Below, one piece after another: positions 8,925-17,470 of a stretch of DNA of 64,000 nucleotides; the stretch's first letter is position 1; the number at the start of each line of letters is the position of its first letter. The DNA is from Vibrio maritimus (GTDB lineage Bacteria; Pseudomonadota; Gammaproteobacteria; Enterobacterales; Vibrionaceae), in the NCBI GenBank assembly GCA_000755425.1, contig BBMT01000020.1, positions 1-64,000 on the forward strand, given 5' to 3'. Under the pieces are notes generated by a model. That model ran no database searches, was not told the origin of the DNA, and worked only from the letters and a program-made list of their open reading frames with translations. The position numbers and the translations under genes were made by a program.

Positions 8925-9143
8925 ATGAAAGCTGGTATCCACCCAGAATACAAAGCTGTAACAGCAACTTGCTCTTGCGGCAACACATTCGAATTCAACT
9001 CTACTCTAGGTAAAGATTCAATCCACCTAGACGTATGTGACAAGTGCCACCCATTCTACACTGGTAAGCAACGTATCGTTGATACAGGCGGCCGTGTTGA
9101 TCGCTTCAACAAGCGTTTCGGTGCTCTATCTAGCAAGAAGTAA
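8925..9143 (+). CDS. rpmE: 50S ribosomal protein L31
   Basis: The product is 72 residues and begins MKAGIHPEYKAV. I chose the ATG at 8925 over the upstream one at 8892 because it has a TTGAGG ribosome-binding site and gives the exact family N-terminus. Cys16, Cys18, Cys38 and Cys41 form the zinc site, so this is the zinc-binding (C+) form rather than the zinc-free paralogue induced under zinc starvation. It is divergent from priA and closed by a strong terminator at 9163-9187. Confidence 0.96.
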   Translation: MKAGIHPEYKAVTATCSCGNTFEFNSTLGKDSIHLDVCDKCHPFYTGKQRIVDTGGRVDRFNKRFGALSSKK

Positions 9144-9162
9144 TTATTACTTTTGCAGATTA

Positions 9163-9187
9163 AAAAAGGACGCTTCGGCGTCCTTTT
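9163..9187 (+). terminator. Rho-independent terminator of rpmE
   Basis: AAAAAGGACG-CTTCGG-CGTCCTTTTT forms a stable tetraloop-type hairpin followed by a T run, 20 bases after the rpmE stop. Confidence 0.85.
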
Positions 9188-9494
9188 TGCGTTTTTAGGG
9201 CGACAGTATCGTCCATTTTATGTGTCAATCTCAGTCCTTTGATTTTGGTACTCACTTCCAATTTTTTCCTGCTTTCATTTCGTCCATCCATTCAAAACCG
9301 TGATGAACTCGCGTAGTATTGTTTTTGCAAGGTATAACTTTGCCAGAGTATTGAACATCTGAGATACCTCCTCTCCGTTCAAATGTACCCGCTCTGTGTA
9401 TGTAACCCTTTAGAAGCAAAGCTAATAAAAAATAACGGGTTTATACTCATAATAAACAATACCATTCAGTCTCAAATATGCAGGATCGCTAACC
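9188..9494. other. Intergenic region between rpmE and the malic enzyme gene
   Basis: About 300 bases with no convincing open frame, RNA gene or repeat. A TATACT hexamer near 9442 could be the -10 element of the malic enzyme promoter. I see no clear operator. Confidence 0.4.
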
Positions 9495-10751
9495 ATGTCC
9501 GATGATCATCAAATCGACGAATTTCGCCAACAAGCGCTTGATTACCATGCCAACCCCGTCCCTGGAAAAATTGAAATAGCGTTAACTAAACCCGCTAACT
9601 CTGCTGCCGATCTGGCATTGGCCTATAGCCAGGTGTGGCTGAGCCAGTGCGTGAAATCGCGCAAAATGCTGAGAACGTTTATAAATACACCGCAAAGGGC
9701 AATATGGTAGCGGTTATTTCTAACGGCACCGCTATTCTAGGCCTTGGCAACCTAGGCCAATGGCTTCTAAACCCGTTATGGAAGGTAAAGCCCTGCTGTT
9801 TAAGCGCTTTGCTGGTTTGGACTCTATTGATATCGAAGTCAAACACCGCACCATCGATGAGTTCGTCGATACGGTTGCCAACATTTCCGATACGTTTGGC
9901 GGTATTAACCTAGAAGACATTAAAGCGCCGGACTGTTTCGAAATCGAACGCCGCCTTATCGAGCGTTGTGATGTTCCAGTATTCCATGATGACCAACACG
10001 GTACGGCGATTGTTACCGCTGCAGGTATGCTCAATGCAATTGAACTTCAGGGCAAAGATCTTAAGGAAACGACGATTGTTTGCTTAGGTGCCGGTGCGGC
10101 GGCGATCGCTTGTATGGAGCTTTTGATTAAATGTGGCGCGATGCGCGAGAAGATCTACATGCTGGATCGCAAAGGTGTGATCCACACGCGTCGTGATGAT
10201 CTTAACGAGTATAAAGAGCTGTTTGCCAACAACACCGACAAACGCACGCTAGAAGATGTGATTGAAGGTGCGGACCTATTCCTTGGTGTATCGGGGCCAG
10301 ACTTGCTGCCACCAGAAGCACTTAAACTGATGGCGGACAAGCCAATTGTGTTTGCTTGTTCAAACCCAGATCCAGAAATCAAACCGGAGCTTGCACACCA
10401 GGTTCGTGATGATCTGATTATGGGTACGGGTCGTTCAGATATCCAAACCAAGTTAACAACGTGCTGTGTTTCCCGTTTATCTTCCGTGGCGCGCTAGATG
10501 TGCGTGCAAGCGAGATTAATGATGAGATGAAACTAGCAGCGGTAGAAGCGATTCGTGAGCTAGCGAAAGAGCCGGTACCACAAGACGTACTGGATGCTGC
10601 GGGCGTTGAATCGCTGACGTTTGGCAAAGACTACATCATTCCAAAGCCGATGGACCCGCGTTTGCTTCCTCGCGTAGCTAAAGCGGTAGCAAAAGCAGCA
10701 GTGGAGTCTGGTGTGGCTCGTATTGAGTTGCCTGATAGTTATATGGATTAA
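9495..10751 (+). CDS. Malic enzyme, short single-domain form (frame broken three times)
   Basis: Oxidative decarboxylation of malate to pyruvate with NAD(P). The reconstructed length is 419 residues, close to the short MaeB-like enzymes without the phosphotransacetylase-like tail. The sequence shows the N-terminal NLG-MASKPVMEGKALLFKRF segment and the catalytic/metal region DVPVFHDDQHGTAIVTAAG. A nucleotide-binding loop CLGAGAAAIACMELL and the late CSNPDPEI motif follow. Frame breaks: a C lost from AGCCCAGG near 9630, a C lost from GGCCCAATG near 9752, and a T lost near 10440 (GATTATCC read as GATATCC). Every segment is conserved, so the breaks look like sequence errors. A shared terminator follows. 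Confidence 0.9.
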
Positions 10752-10803
10752 AGCGGTTCTTGATCCTAAATCCTAGGAGAGCAGCTCTTTAACCTCTAAA
10801 GAA

Positions 10804-10843
10804 ATAAAAAAGCGCATTGGATAATTAACCAATGCGCTTTTTT
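10804..10843. terminator. Bidirectional terminator between malic enzyme gene and metJ
   Basis: AAAAAAGCGCATTGG pairs with CCAATGCGCTTTTTT around an 8-base loop. A-tract and T-tract on either side let it serve both convergent genes. Confidence 0.85.
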
Positions 10844-10888
10844 AATGTCTCCACCAAGGACCAAAGGACCAAGGAGCGCTCTTAATCT

Positions 10889-11209
10889 TTACTCTTCATC
10901 AAACGCTTCAAACTCGATACCCATCGCTGTCATCAGCTCTTTCGCTTCTGTAGGGATATCGTCTGGACGGTCTTTTCTCAAGTCTTCGTCGGTTGGAAGC
11001 GGCTGGCCAGTGTAGGCGTGCAAGAACGCTTCGCACAATAGCTCACTGTTGGTTGCATGGCGTAGGTTATTGATTTGGCGACGAGTACGCTCATCGGTCA
11101 ATACCTTTAGCACCTTCAGCGGGATAGACACTGTGATTTTTTTTACCTGCTCGCTTTTTTTACCGTGCTCCGCATATGGGCTAATGTATTCACCATTCCA
11201 ATCTGCCAT
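10889..11209 (-). CDS. metJ: MetJ, S-adenosylmethionine-dependent repressor
   Basis: The product is a 106-residue ribbon-helix-helix repressor that uses S-adenosylmethionine as corepressor and binds tandem met boxes. The sequence MADWNGEYISPYAEHGKKSE leads into the DNA-contacting beta strand KKITVSIPLKVLKVL. The helix DERTRRQINNLRHATNSELL follows, and the C-terminus is acidic. The frame is intact and length is typical. It is divergent from metBL. Four adjacent met-box-like octamers lie in the shared region at 11289-11320, so MetJ probably controls itself and metBL. Confidence 0.96.
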   Translation of the reverse strand: MADWNGEYISPYAEHGKKSEQVKKITVSIPLKVLKVLTDERTRRQINNLRHATNSELLCEAFLHAYTGQPLPTDEDLRKDRPDDIPTEAKELMTAMGIEFEAFDEE

Positions 11210-11288
11210 TACACACCTTCGCTCTGTTAATCATAAATAGTACTAATAAGAATGCTGCAATTTTAGCGGGATTTACTGCCATAAGCAA

Positions 11289-11320
11289 AGACATATAGAC
11301 GTCTAGAAGTGTTGACGTCT
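11289..11320. promoter_or_regulatory. MetJ operator: four tandem met boxes
   Basis: Four consecutive octamers resemble the met-box consensus AGACGTCT: AGACATAT (11289), AGACGTCT (11297, exact), AGAAGTGT (11305) and TGACGTCT (11313). They lie between divergent metJ and metB. MetJ binds such contiguous arrays cooperatively. Confidence 0.88.
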
Positions 11321-11473
11321 CACATTTTGGAAAGTAAAGTGGGGCAACGAATGTGGACATTTATTTTAATGCAATGTTAATTCTTTAACGTTTGTGGCGT
11401 TTGCCGGTTCCCATATTACCGGTAAAAGTAGACACTGTGGCTCTAGCCATGCGATCTGAGAAAGGAAGTTTCT

Positions 11474-12643
11474 ATGAGCAATCGGAAGCCAGCGACAATA
11501 GCCGTACGTACTGGTATCGAATCGGATACCCAGCATCACGCTGTGGTGCCACCTATTTATCTTTCTACTAACTACGGATTCCCTGCGTTTGGGGAAGTGC
11601 CGACTTACGATTACACCCGCTCAGGAAACCCAAACCGAGGTTTACTCGAAACCGCTCTGTACGAGTTGGAATCTGGCAAAGGTGCGGTGGTGACCAACTG
11701 TGGAACTTCTGCTCTTAACCTTTGGGTCTCGGCGTTCTTAGGTCCAGAGGATACAATCATTGCTCCGCACGACTGCTACGGCGGTACATACCGTCTATTC
11801 AACACTCGTGCGCAAAAGGGTGATTTTAAAGTTCAGTTTGTGGATCAAAGCGACGAGCAAGCCTTTGATGCCGCGCTTGAGAGCAAGCCAAAGCTCATCT
11901 TACTTGAAACACCGTCTAATCCACTGGTTCGCGTCGTTGATATTGCAGCCGTGTGTGAAAAAGCCAAGAAAGTTGGCGCGCTGGTGGCGGTAGACAATAC
12001 CTTTTTGACACCTGTGTACCAAAAGCCTCTTGAGCTTGGTGCGGACTTTGTTATCCACTCAACCACTAAATACATCAATGGTCACTCTGATGTGATTGGC
12101 GGTGTGGTGATCACCAAAACCGAAGAGCATGCAGAAGAGCTCGCGTGGTGGGGCAACTGTATCGGCGCAACGGGTACACCATTTGATAGCTACATGACGC
12201 TGCGTGGTATTCGCACCCTTGGTGCACGTATGCGTGTTCACGAAGAAAGCTCACAGCAGATCCTCGATTTTCTCAAGCCGCAACCATTGGTGAAAGTGAT
12301 TTATCACCCAAGCCTGCCAGAGCACCCTGGTCATGAAATCGCTAAGAAGCAGCAATCTGGTTTTGGTTCTATGCTGAGCTTTGAGTTCGCAGGTAGCTTT
12401 GAGCAGCTTAAGTGTTTTGTCGGTGAGCTGGAGTTATTCTCGCTCGCGGAATCATTGGGCGGTGTAGAAAGTCTGATTTGCCACCCTGCTTCTATGACAC
12501 ACCGTGCGATGGGTGAGGAAGCACTTGCAGAGGCAGGCGTATCTCAGCAGCTACTTCGTCTATCTGTTGGTCTAGAAGACGCGCAAGATCTGATTGATGA
12601 CCTTGCTCAGGCATTTGAGAAAGCATCTGCGTTTGGAGGATAA
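11474..12643 (+). CDS. metB: Cystathionine gamma-synthase MetB
   Basis: This is a 389-residue PLP enzyme joining O-succinylhomoserine (or a related ester) with cysteine to give cystathionine, the entry of sulfur into methionine. It shows the family N-terminus (TIAVRTGIESDTQHHAVVPPIYLSTN in two halves), YDYTRSGNPNR, and the cofactor lysine in HSTTKYINGHSD around residues 195-206. VESLICHPASMTH, which distinguishes gamma-synthases and lyases, is also present. The frame is intact. A GGAAG site sits 7 bases before ATG. It is the first gene of metBL, with metL starting 6 bases after the stop. MetJ boxes lie upstream. Confidence 0.95.
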   Translation: MSNRKPATIAVRTGIESDTQHHAVVPPIYLSTNYGFPAFGEVPTYDYTRSGNPNRGLLETALYELESGKGAVVTNCGTSALNLWVSAFLGPEDTIIAPHDCYGGTYRLFNTRAQKGDFKVQFVDQSDEQAFDAALESKPKLILLETPSNPLVRVVDIAAVCEKAKKVGALVAVDNTFLTPVYQKPLELGADFVIHSTTKYINGHSDVIGGVVITKTEEHAEELAWWGNCIGATGTPFDSYMTLRGIRTLGARMRVHEESSQQILDFLKPQPLVKVIYHPSLPEHPGHEIAKKQQSGFGSMLSFEFAGSFEQLKCFVGELELFSLAESLGGVESLICHPASMTHRAMGEEALAEAGVSQQLLRLSVGLEDAQDLIDDLAQAFEKASAFGG

Positions 12644-12649
12644 GCCGGC

Positions 12650-15097
12650 ATGAGTCAAAGCAGTACCCTAAGCAGCGCCTTAGGCGGAAAGAGTAACAAG
12701 CAGTTGCACAAATTTGGCGGCAGCAGCTTAGCCGACCCTGAGTGCTATCGCCGCGTTGTCTCTATTTTAAGAGACTACTCTAGCGAAGAAGACCTCATTG
12801 TGGTCTCGGCGGCGGGTAAAACCACCAATCGTCTTATCGAGTTTCTCGATGCACTGAATAAAGATGGGCGCATTGCTCATGAGCATCTTCAAGGGCTGCG
12901 TCAGTTTCAGATTGAGCTGGTGGAATCGCTGTTAACCGGTGAAGAAGCAGAAAGCCTTGTCTCTCAGTTGAAAGATGAATTCAGTACGCTGGGTGAGCTT
13001 AGCTACCCACTGACAGAGGCCGATCGCGCTGCTGTGCTGGGTCATGGTGAAGTGTGGTCTTCACGCCTATTAGCGGCACTGCTGAGACAAAATGATCTGC
13101 CAGCTGTGGCACAAGATGCGAGAGCGTTTCTACGTGCTGAGTTCGGCACTCAGCCAGAGGTAGACCGCGCTAAATCATACCCGCTAATCAAAGAAGTATT
13201 GGCTCAGCATGCACATCACCGTGTAGTGATTACTGGTTTTATGGCGCAAAGTGAATGCGGTGAAACTGTACTACTCGGCCGCAATGGCTCCGACTACTCC
13301 GCGACTGTGATTGGCGCATTGGCGGAAGTTTCTTGCGTAACCATTTGGAGTGATGTCGCAGGCGTATACAGCGCTGACCCGCGTGTGGTTAATGATGCTT
13401 GTTTGTTGCCATTATTGCGATTGGATGAAGCCAGTGAGTTGGCGCGTTTAGCTGCTCCTGTGCTTCACAGCCGTACACTCCAGCCTGTCGCACAAAGTGC
13501 CATGGATCTGAGTCTTCGCTGCAGTTATCAGCCGGAGTCGGGCTCAACACGTATTGAGCGTGTGCTGGCCTCTGGACGCGGTGCAAAGATTATCACATCG
13601 CTTGATGAAGTACTGCTTATCGAGCTGGCTTTCGCTGCTGGTCACGACTTTGAGCGTGCTCAAACCGAAGTACTTAATGGTCTAAAGCGTGCGCAATTAG
13701 CGCCGCTAGCGTTTGAAGCGCAAGCTGACCAATATCGTCTCCGTCTTGCTTACACTGCAGAGATTGCCTCTGGTGCTCTCACTGAGCTGCAAGATCTAGC
13801 GATTGAAGCTGAGATAAAACTGAAAGAAGGTTACTCCATGCTAGCCGCTGTTGGTGCTGGCGTGACTAAGAACGCCAATCATTGCTTTGGTTTTTATCAG
13901 CAGCTAAAACATGCGCCAGTTGAGTTTTTCTCAGAAGCTGAGTCGCAATTGAGTCTAGCTGCTGTACTACGCAAATCCGACATTCAGCCGCTGGTGAAAT
14001 CGGTACACACACAGCTGTTCCAAGCGCAAAAGCGCGTTGCGGTGGCGCTGTGTGGTAAAGGTAACATCGGCTCAAGCTGGCTAGAGCTGTTCAAAGAGCA
14101 GAAAAGTGAGCTTGAGAAACGTCGTGGCATGAGTTTCAACCTAGTCGCTGTTATCGACAGCCAGACTTATTGGTTTGATGAAGAGGGTATCGACGAGCAG
14201 CAGGTACTTGCACGCTACGAAGATGAAGCCACTGAATACCAAGGTGATATCTGGCTGCAACGTTTAGCTGGACTTCAAGGCTATGATGAAGGTGTAGTGT
14301 TAGATGTGACGGCGAGTGCGGCACTAGCCGAAAGATATGTGAGCATTGCAGAGCACGGCCTACACCTGATTTCAGCAAACAAAGTTGCAGGCTCAGCACC
14401 AAGTAATGATTACCATGCGGTGCAAGATGCGTTCTCGAAAACCGGACGTCACTGGTTGTACAACGCTACAGTGGGCGCAGGGTTACCGATAAACCATACC
14501 GTTCGCGATCTGCGTGAAAGCGGAGATGACATTGTTGCGCTCTCGGGCATCTTCTCTGGCACTTTGTCTTGGTTGTTCCAACAATTTGATGGCTCAGTGC
14601 CATTTGCAGAGCTTGTCGACCTAGCGTGGCAGCAGGGTTTAACAGAGCCTGATCCGCGCTCAGACCTAGATGGTTCAGATGTGATGCGTAAGCTGGTCAT
14701 CTTGGCACGCGAGTCTGGGTTGGATATCGAACCTGACGCGGTTGAAGTGGAGTCTTTAGTTCCTGAAGAGCTTGCTGAGTTATCACTTGAAGGATTCTTT
14801 GAACAAGCTTCTTTGTTAAGCGAAATTCTGCAAGAGCGCCTAGAGAAAGCTCAGCGTGAAGAGAAAGTGCTGCGCTACGTCGCTCGTCTTGATAGACAAG
14901 GTAAAGCACGAGTAGGGATTGAAGCGCTATCGAAAGAGCATGCGCTGGCGAATCTTCTGCCTTGTGACAATATCTTTGCGATTGAGAGTAAGTGGTATAA
15001 GGATAATCCGTTGGTGATTCGTGGACCTGGTGCAGGGCGTGAAGTGACAGCTGGGGCTATTCAGTCGGATTTGAATTTGATGTCTAGCTTTTTTTGA
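12650..15097 (+). CDS. metL: Bifunctional aspartokinase II / homoserine dehydrogenase II
   Basis: An 815-residue fusion catalysing the first and third steps from aspartate to homoserine. The kinase part (about residues 15-300) shows KFGGSSLADPE and GRNGSDYSATVIGAL. A divergent, probably non-regulatory linker follows. The dehydrogenase part (about 460-815) shows the nucleotide loop ALCGKGNIGSSWLE, the SANKVAGS segment, and GIFSGTLSWLF ... GLTEPDPRSDLDGSD. MetB adjacency separates it from the threonine-sensitive ThrA isozyme. The frame is intact over its full 2.4 kb. It is translationally close to metB, and the operon end is followed by a MITE-like inverted repeat rather than a simple terminator. 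Confidence 0.95.
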   Translation: MSQSSTLSSALGGKSNKQLHKFGGSSLADPECYRRVVSILRDYSSEEDLIVVSAAGKTTNRLIEFLDALNKDGRIAHEHLQGLRQFQIELVESLLTGEEAESLVSQLKDEFSTLGELSYPLTEADRAAVLGHGEVWSSRLLAALLRQNDLPAVAQDARAFLRAEFGTQPEVDRAKSYPLIKEVLAQHAHHRVVITGFMAQSECGETVLLGRNGSDYSATVIGALAEVSCVTIWSDVAGVYSADPRVVNDACLLPLLRLDEASELARLAAPVLHSRTLQPVAQSAMDLSLRCSYQPESGSTRIERVLASGRGAKIITSLDEVLLIELAFAAGHDFERAQTEVLNGLKRAQLAPLAFEAQADQYRLRLAYTAEIASGALTELQDLAIEAEIKLKEGYSMLAAVGAGVTKNANHCFGFYQQLKHAPVEFFSEAESQLSLAAVLRKSDIQPLVKSVHTQLFQAQKRVAVALCGKGNIGSSWLELFKEQKSELEKRRGMSFNLVAVIDSQTYWFDEEGIDEQQVLARYEDEATEYQGDIWLQRLAGLQGYDEGVVLDVTASAALAERYVSIAEHGLHLISANKVAGSAPSNDYHAVQDAFSKTGRHWLYNATVGAGLPINHTVRDLRESGDDIVALSGIFSGTLSWLFQQFDGSVPFAELVDLAWQQGLTEPDPRSDLDGSDVMRKLVILARESGLDIEPDAVEVESLVPEELAELSLEGFFEQASLLSEILQERLEKAQREEKVLRYVARLDRQGKARVGIEALSKEHALANLLPCDNIFAIESKWYKDNPLVIRGPGAGREVTAGAIQSDLNLMSSFF

Positions 15098-15130
15098 TTT
15101 GGTTGGATATTAAAAGCAAGATCAAGGATT

Positions 15131-15307
15131 GACCCTCCTAGCCTCCCGGCTGCGCGCCCCGCTTTAAAGGGGAGGAACTACTGGCTCGCTGCGCATCGCC
15201 TGACTTTATTCGAGTACTAGAGTAGGCATTGCGATGCGACGATAGGAGCTAGCAGTGGTTCTCCCCCTTAATAACGGGCGCGTAGCTGGGGGAGTTAGAG
15301 GGGGTAA
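15131..15307. repeat. MITE-like element with long imperfect inverted arms
   Basis: The left arm begins ACCCTCCTAGCCTCCC and the reverse complement of the right arm begins ACCCCCTCTAACTCCC. The arms align imperfectly for about 60-70 bases, including the shared CGCGCCC and GGGGAG blocks and an exact inner pair CGCATCGC (15192) / GCGATGCG (15231). No coding frame lies inside. Total size is about 177 bp. I infer a non-autonomous miniature element. It could also fold into a long hairpin at the end of the metBL transcript. Confidence 0.7.
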
Positions 15308-15458
15308 GCGCCAGCGCTGCGAAACTTCCATAGTCCACCTATCTCAAACATCCCCCAGATAAACCACACCCACACCCATCTTCAATTTCCCTAACTCACC
15401 ACATGAAAAAAATTCATAATCCCTCTATTGACTTTAAAACCTATTCATTTCATTCTGT

Positions 15459-15482
15459 AGACATATAGACGTCTAAACGTCA
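15459..15482 (+). promoter_or_regulatory. MetJ operator upstream of metF: three met boxes
   Basis: Three adjacent octamers, AGACATAT (15459), AGACGTCT (15467, exact) and AAACGTCA (15475), lie about 86-109 bases before the metF start. The first two octamers are identical to those in the metJ-metB operator. Confidence 0.85.
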
Positions 15483-15567
15483 AAAATAAAAAATCATCAT
15501 TTAAAGACAGACAGGTTTTATCTGAGATTGGATGGGATAACCAATCTTGGTGATTAGGGAGAGGACC

Positions 15568-16458
15568 ATGGGATACACACACGCAGGCCACATTGATGCT
15601 TTGAACCAGAATATTGCTGAGCTTTCGGACAATATTAATGTTTCATTCGAGTTCTTTCCGCCGAGCACGCCGACAATGGAAGAGACGTTGTGGAAATCGG
15701 TTCACCGCCTAAAGACACTCAAGCCTAAGTTTGTTTCTGTGACTTACGGCGCTAACTCTGGTGAGCGTGATCGTACCCACTCTATCATCAAAGAAATCAA
15801 ATCAGAGACTGGTCTTGTGGCAGCGCCGCACCTAACTTGTATTGATGCGTCTCGTGATGAGCTTATTGATATCGCTGAAGATTACTGGGCGAACGGTATT
15901 AAGAACATCGTTGCCCTGCGTGGTGATATTCCAGAAGGTGGCGGTCAGCCTGATATGTATGCGTCTGATTTGGTGGAGCTACTAAAATCTCGCCATGATT
16001 TTGATATCTCAGTAGCAGCCTTCCCAGAAGTTCACCCGGAAGCGAAAAGCGCTCAGGCGGATCTTCTTAACCTAAAGCGTAAGGTTGATGCTGGTGCTAA
16101 CCGTGCGATTACGCAGTTCTTCTTTGATGTGGAAAGCTACCTGCGTTTTCGTGACCGTTGTGTGGCGGCTGGCATCGATGTGGAGATTGTTCCGGGTATT
16201 CTGCCTGTGACGAACTTTAAGCAAGCGTCGCGTTTTGCAGCCATGAATAAGGTGAAAGTGCCGGGTTGGATGCAAAAGCAGTTTGAAGGTCTAGATGATG
16301 ACCTAATGACTCGCCAGTTGGTCGGCGCTAGCCAAGCTATCGACATGGTTCGTGTACTTAGCCGTGAGGGCGTGAAGGATTTCCACTTCTACACGCTAAA
16401 CCGCGCAGAGATGACTTACGCACTGTGCCATACGCTCGGTGTTCGTCCGGAAGCATAA
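15568..16458 (+). CDS. metF: 5,10-methylenetetrahydrofolate reductase MetF
   Basis: This 296-residue flavoenzyme reduces methylene-tetrahydrofolate to methyl-tetrahydrofolate, supplying the methyl group for methionine. The (beta/alpha)8 barrel markers are FEFFPPSTPTMEETLW, SVTYGANSGERDRTHS, HLTCIDASRDEL, NIVALRGDIP and the FAD/folate region GANRAITQFFFD. I chose ATG 15568 (MGYTHAGHID) because GGGAGAGG lies just upstream. Earlier in-frame non-ATG codons have no such site. The frame is intact. MetJ boxes at 15459-15482 indicate repression by S-adenosylmethionine. Confidence 0.95.
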   Translation: MGYTHAGHIDALNQNIAELSDNINVSFEFFPPSTPTMEETLWKSVHRLKTLKPKFVSVTYGANSGERDRTHSIIKEIKSETGLVAAPHLTCIDASRDELIDIAEDYWANGIKNIVALRGDIPEGGGQPDMYASDLVELLKSRHDFDISVAAFPEVHPEAKSAQADLLNLKRKVDAGANRAITQFFFDVESYLRFRDRCVAAGIDVEIVPGILPVTNFKQASRFAAMNKVKVPGWMQKQFEGLDDDLMTRQLVGASQAIDMVRVLSREGVKDFHFYTLNRAEMTYALCHTLGVRPEA

Positions 16459-16478
16459 ATGCTTGTTCAATGACAAAT

Positions 16479-16512
16479 AAAAAACGCCAATCTGTATAGA
16501 TTGGCGTTTTTT
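16479..16512. terminator. Bidirectional terminator between metF and aphA
   Basis: AAAAACGCCAATCT pairs with AGATTGGCGTTTTTT around a short loop. The A and T tracts on both sides serve the convergent metF and aphA. Confidence 0.85.
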
Positions 16513-16533
16513 ATGCATTAAATCAGAACTGGA

Positions 16534-17072
16534 TTACGCCAGCGCTTCTAGTTCTGCCAGCGCTTCTTCTGCCCAGTCTAACCATGCTTGACGTGCAAGT
16601 AGGTTGCGGCGAAGAGTCAGGCGCTCAAGGCGCGCGTGTTTCTCTAGCGTGCTTGGTGTTGCATAGTAAGCCGCTTCAATCTCACGGTAGTGTGCAACCA
16701 GTTTTTTCGACTCTTCGATAAGCTCTTCAAGTTGGATGCGGAACGCAGCTGAAGGCTGAACGGCGCATGCTGCCAGTTTCGCTGAGAACTCATCACGAAC
16801 AGTTGGGTGTACGGTAGGTTGCTCAAACCACTCGCCAAGTGCGCTGCGGCCGGCATCTGTGATTGAGTAAACTTTACGATCCGGTTTGCCTTCTTGAGGT
16901 TCAAGTTTGCAAGTAACTAGGCTTTGTCCGCCATCTTGTTCAGTTCGCGGTAGACCTGTTGGTGGCTTGCTTTCCAGAAGTAACCGATGCTAGCAGAAAA
17001 TTCCTTAGTAATGTCGTAGCCCGTTGCGTCACGAGTGCTTAGGACAGTAAGGATAACGTGTGGTAGTGACAT
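16534..17072 (-). CDS. aphA: AphA, PadR-family quorum-sensing/virulence regulator (one frame break)
   Basis: Reading the minus strand from the ATG at 17072 gives MSLPHVILTVLSTRDATGYD, then ITKEFSASIGYFWKASHQQV and YRELNKMADKA. There the frame stops at a TAG. Restoring one C near 16919 (GCCCTAG read as GCCTAG) continues as LVTCKLEPQEGKPDRKVYSI and on to WLDWAEEALAELEALA. The restored protein is 179 residues, the AphA length. It has the PadR winged helix at the N-terminus and the long antiparallel coiled-coil dimer arm at the C-terminus. In vibrios AphA is the low-cell-density master regulator, activated through Qrr sRNAs and repressed by LuxR/HapR; in V. cholerae it starts the ToxR cascade. 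It lies after ppc with its own long leader. Confidence 0.93.
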
Positions 17073-17410
17073 GTCTTAAATCCAAATGGTCAAAATCTTA
17101 GTAATAGTTATTTTGTTCTTGTAAGTGCGTTTGTGGTTGAACGAATACACCGTGCAAGCGCCTTGGAATCTTGTTGATTCCAGGAAACTCGCGCAAAGAA
17201 CAGTGCACCTCGCCAAAGCGGGTACCAATAACCGTGTTTAAAGCCTTTGTCACCTAGACAGCCACATGAACATGTGACCAACGCCGTCGACGTCGTATTT
17301 TTGTTTTTATCGAACAGCGGAATGTAATTATATCTGAATTATATAAGCAAAAAGTGGAATAGAATGCGATACCACTTCAAAAAACTAACAAAACTCTCAG
17401 TAAGTATGCC
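17073..17410 (-). promoter_or_regulatory. Long structured aphA promoter/leader region
   Basis: No gene lies here. On the minus strand two TATAAT hexamers occur (17327-17332 and 17338-17343), within a palindrome-like AT block at 17324-17347. That block could be a promoter and possibly a LuxR/HapR-type operator. Between this block and the ATG are two perfect inverted repeats, CACATG-AA-CATGTG (17263-17276) and GGAATC-TTGTT-GATTCC (17165-17181). AphA mRNA leaders are known Qrr sRNA targets in vibrios; I cannot place the pairing site by eye. Confidence 0.5.
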
Positions 17411-17419
17411 AGTAAAAAG

Positions 17420-17444
17420 AAAAGGCCGCAATGTGCGACCTTTT
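17420..17444 (-). terminator. Terminator of ppc
   Basis: On the minus strand AAAAGGTCGCA-CAT-TGCGGCCTTTT forms an 11-bp stem (with one G-T pair) and a T-rich tail, 26 bases after the ppc stop. It separates ppc from aphA. Confidence 0.75.
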
Positions 17445-17470
17445 GTCTCTTTTGTAAAATAATATATCGT

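Noticed and set aside
15131..15307. Integron attC-type recombination site
   Set aside because: No integrase or cassette genes are nearby, and the arms do not show the short conserved core sites expected of attC.
16644..16904. An 86-residue minus-strand open frame
   Set aside because: It lies out of frame inside the reconstructed aphA gene and resembles nothing.
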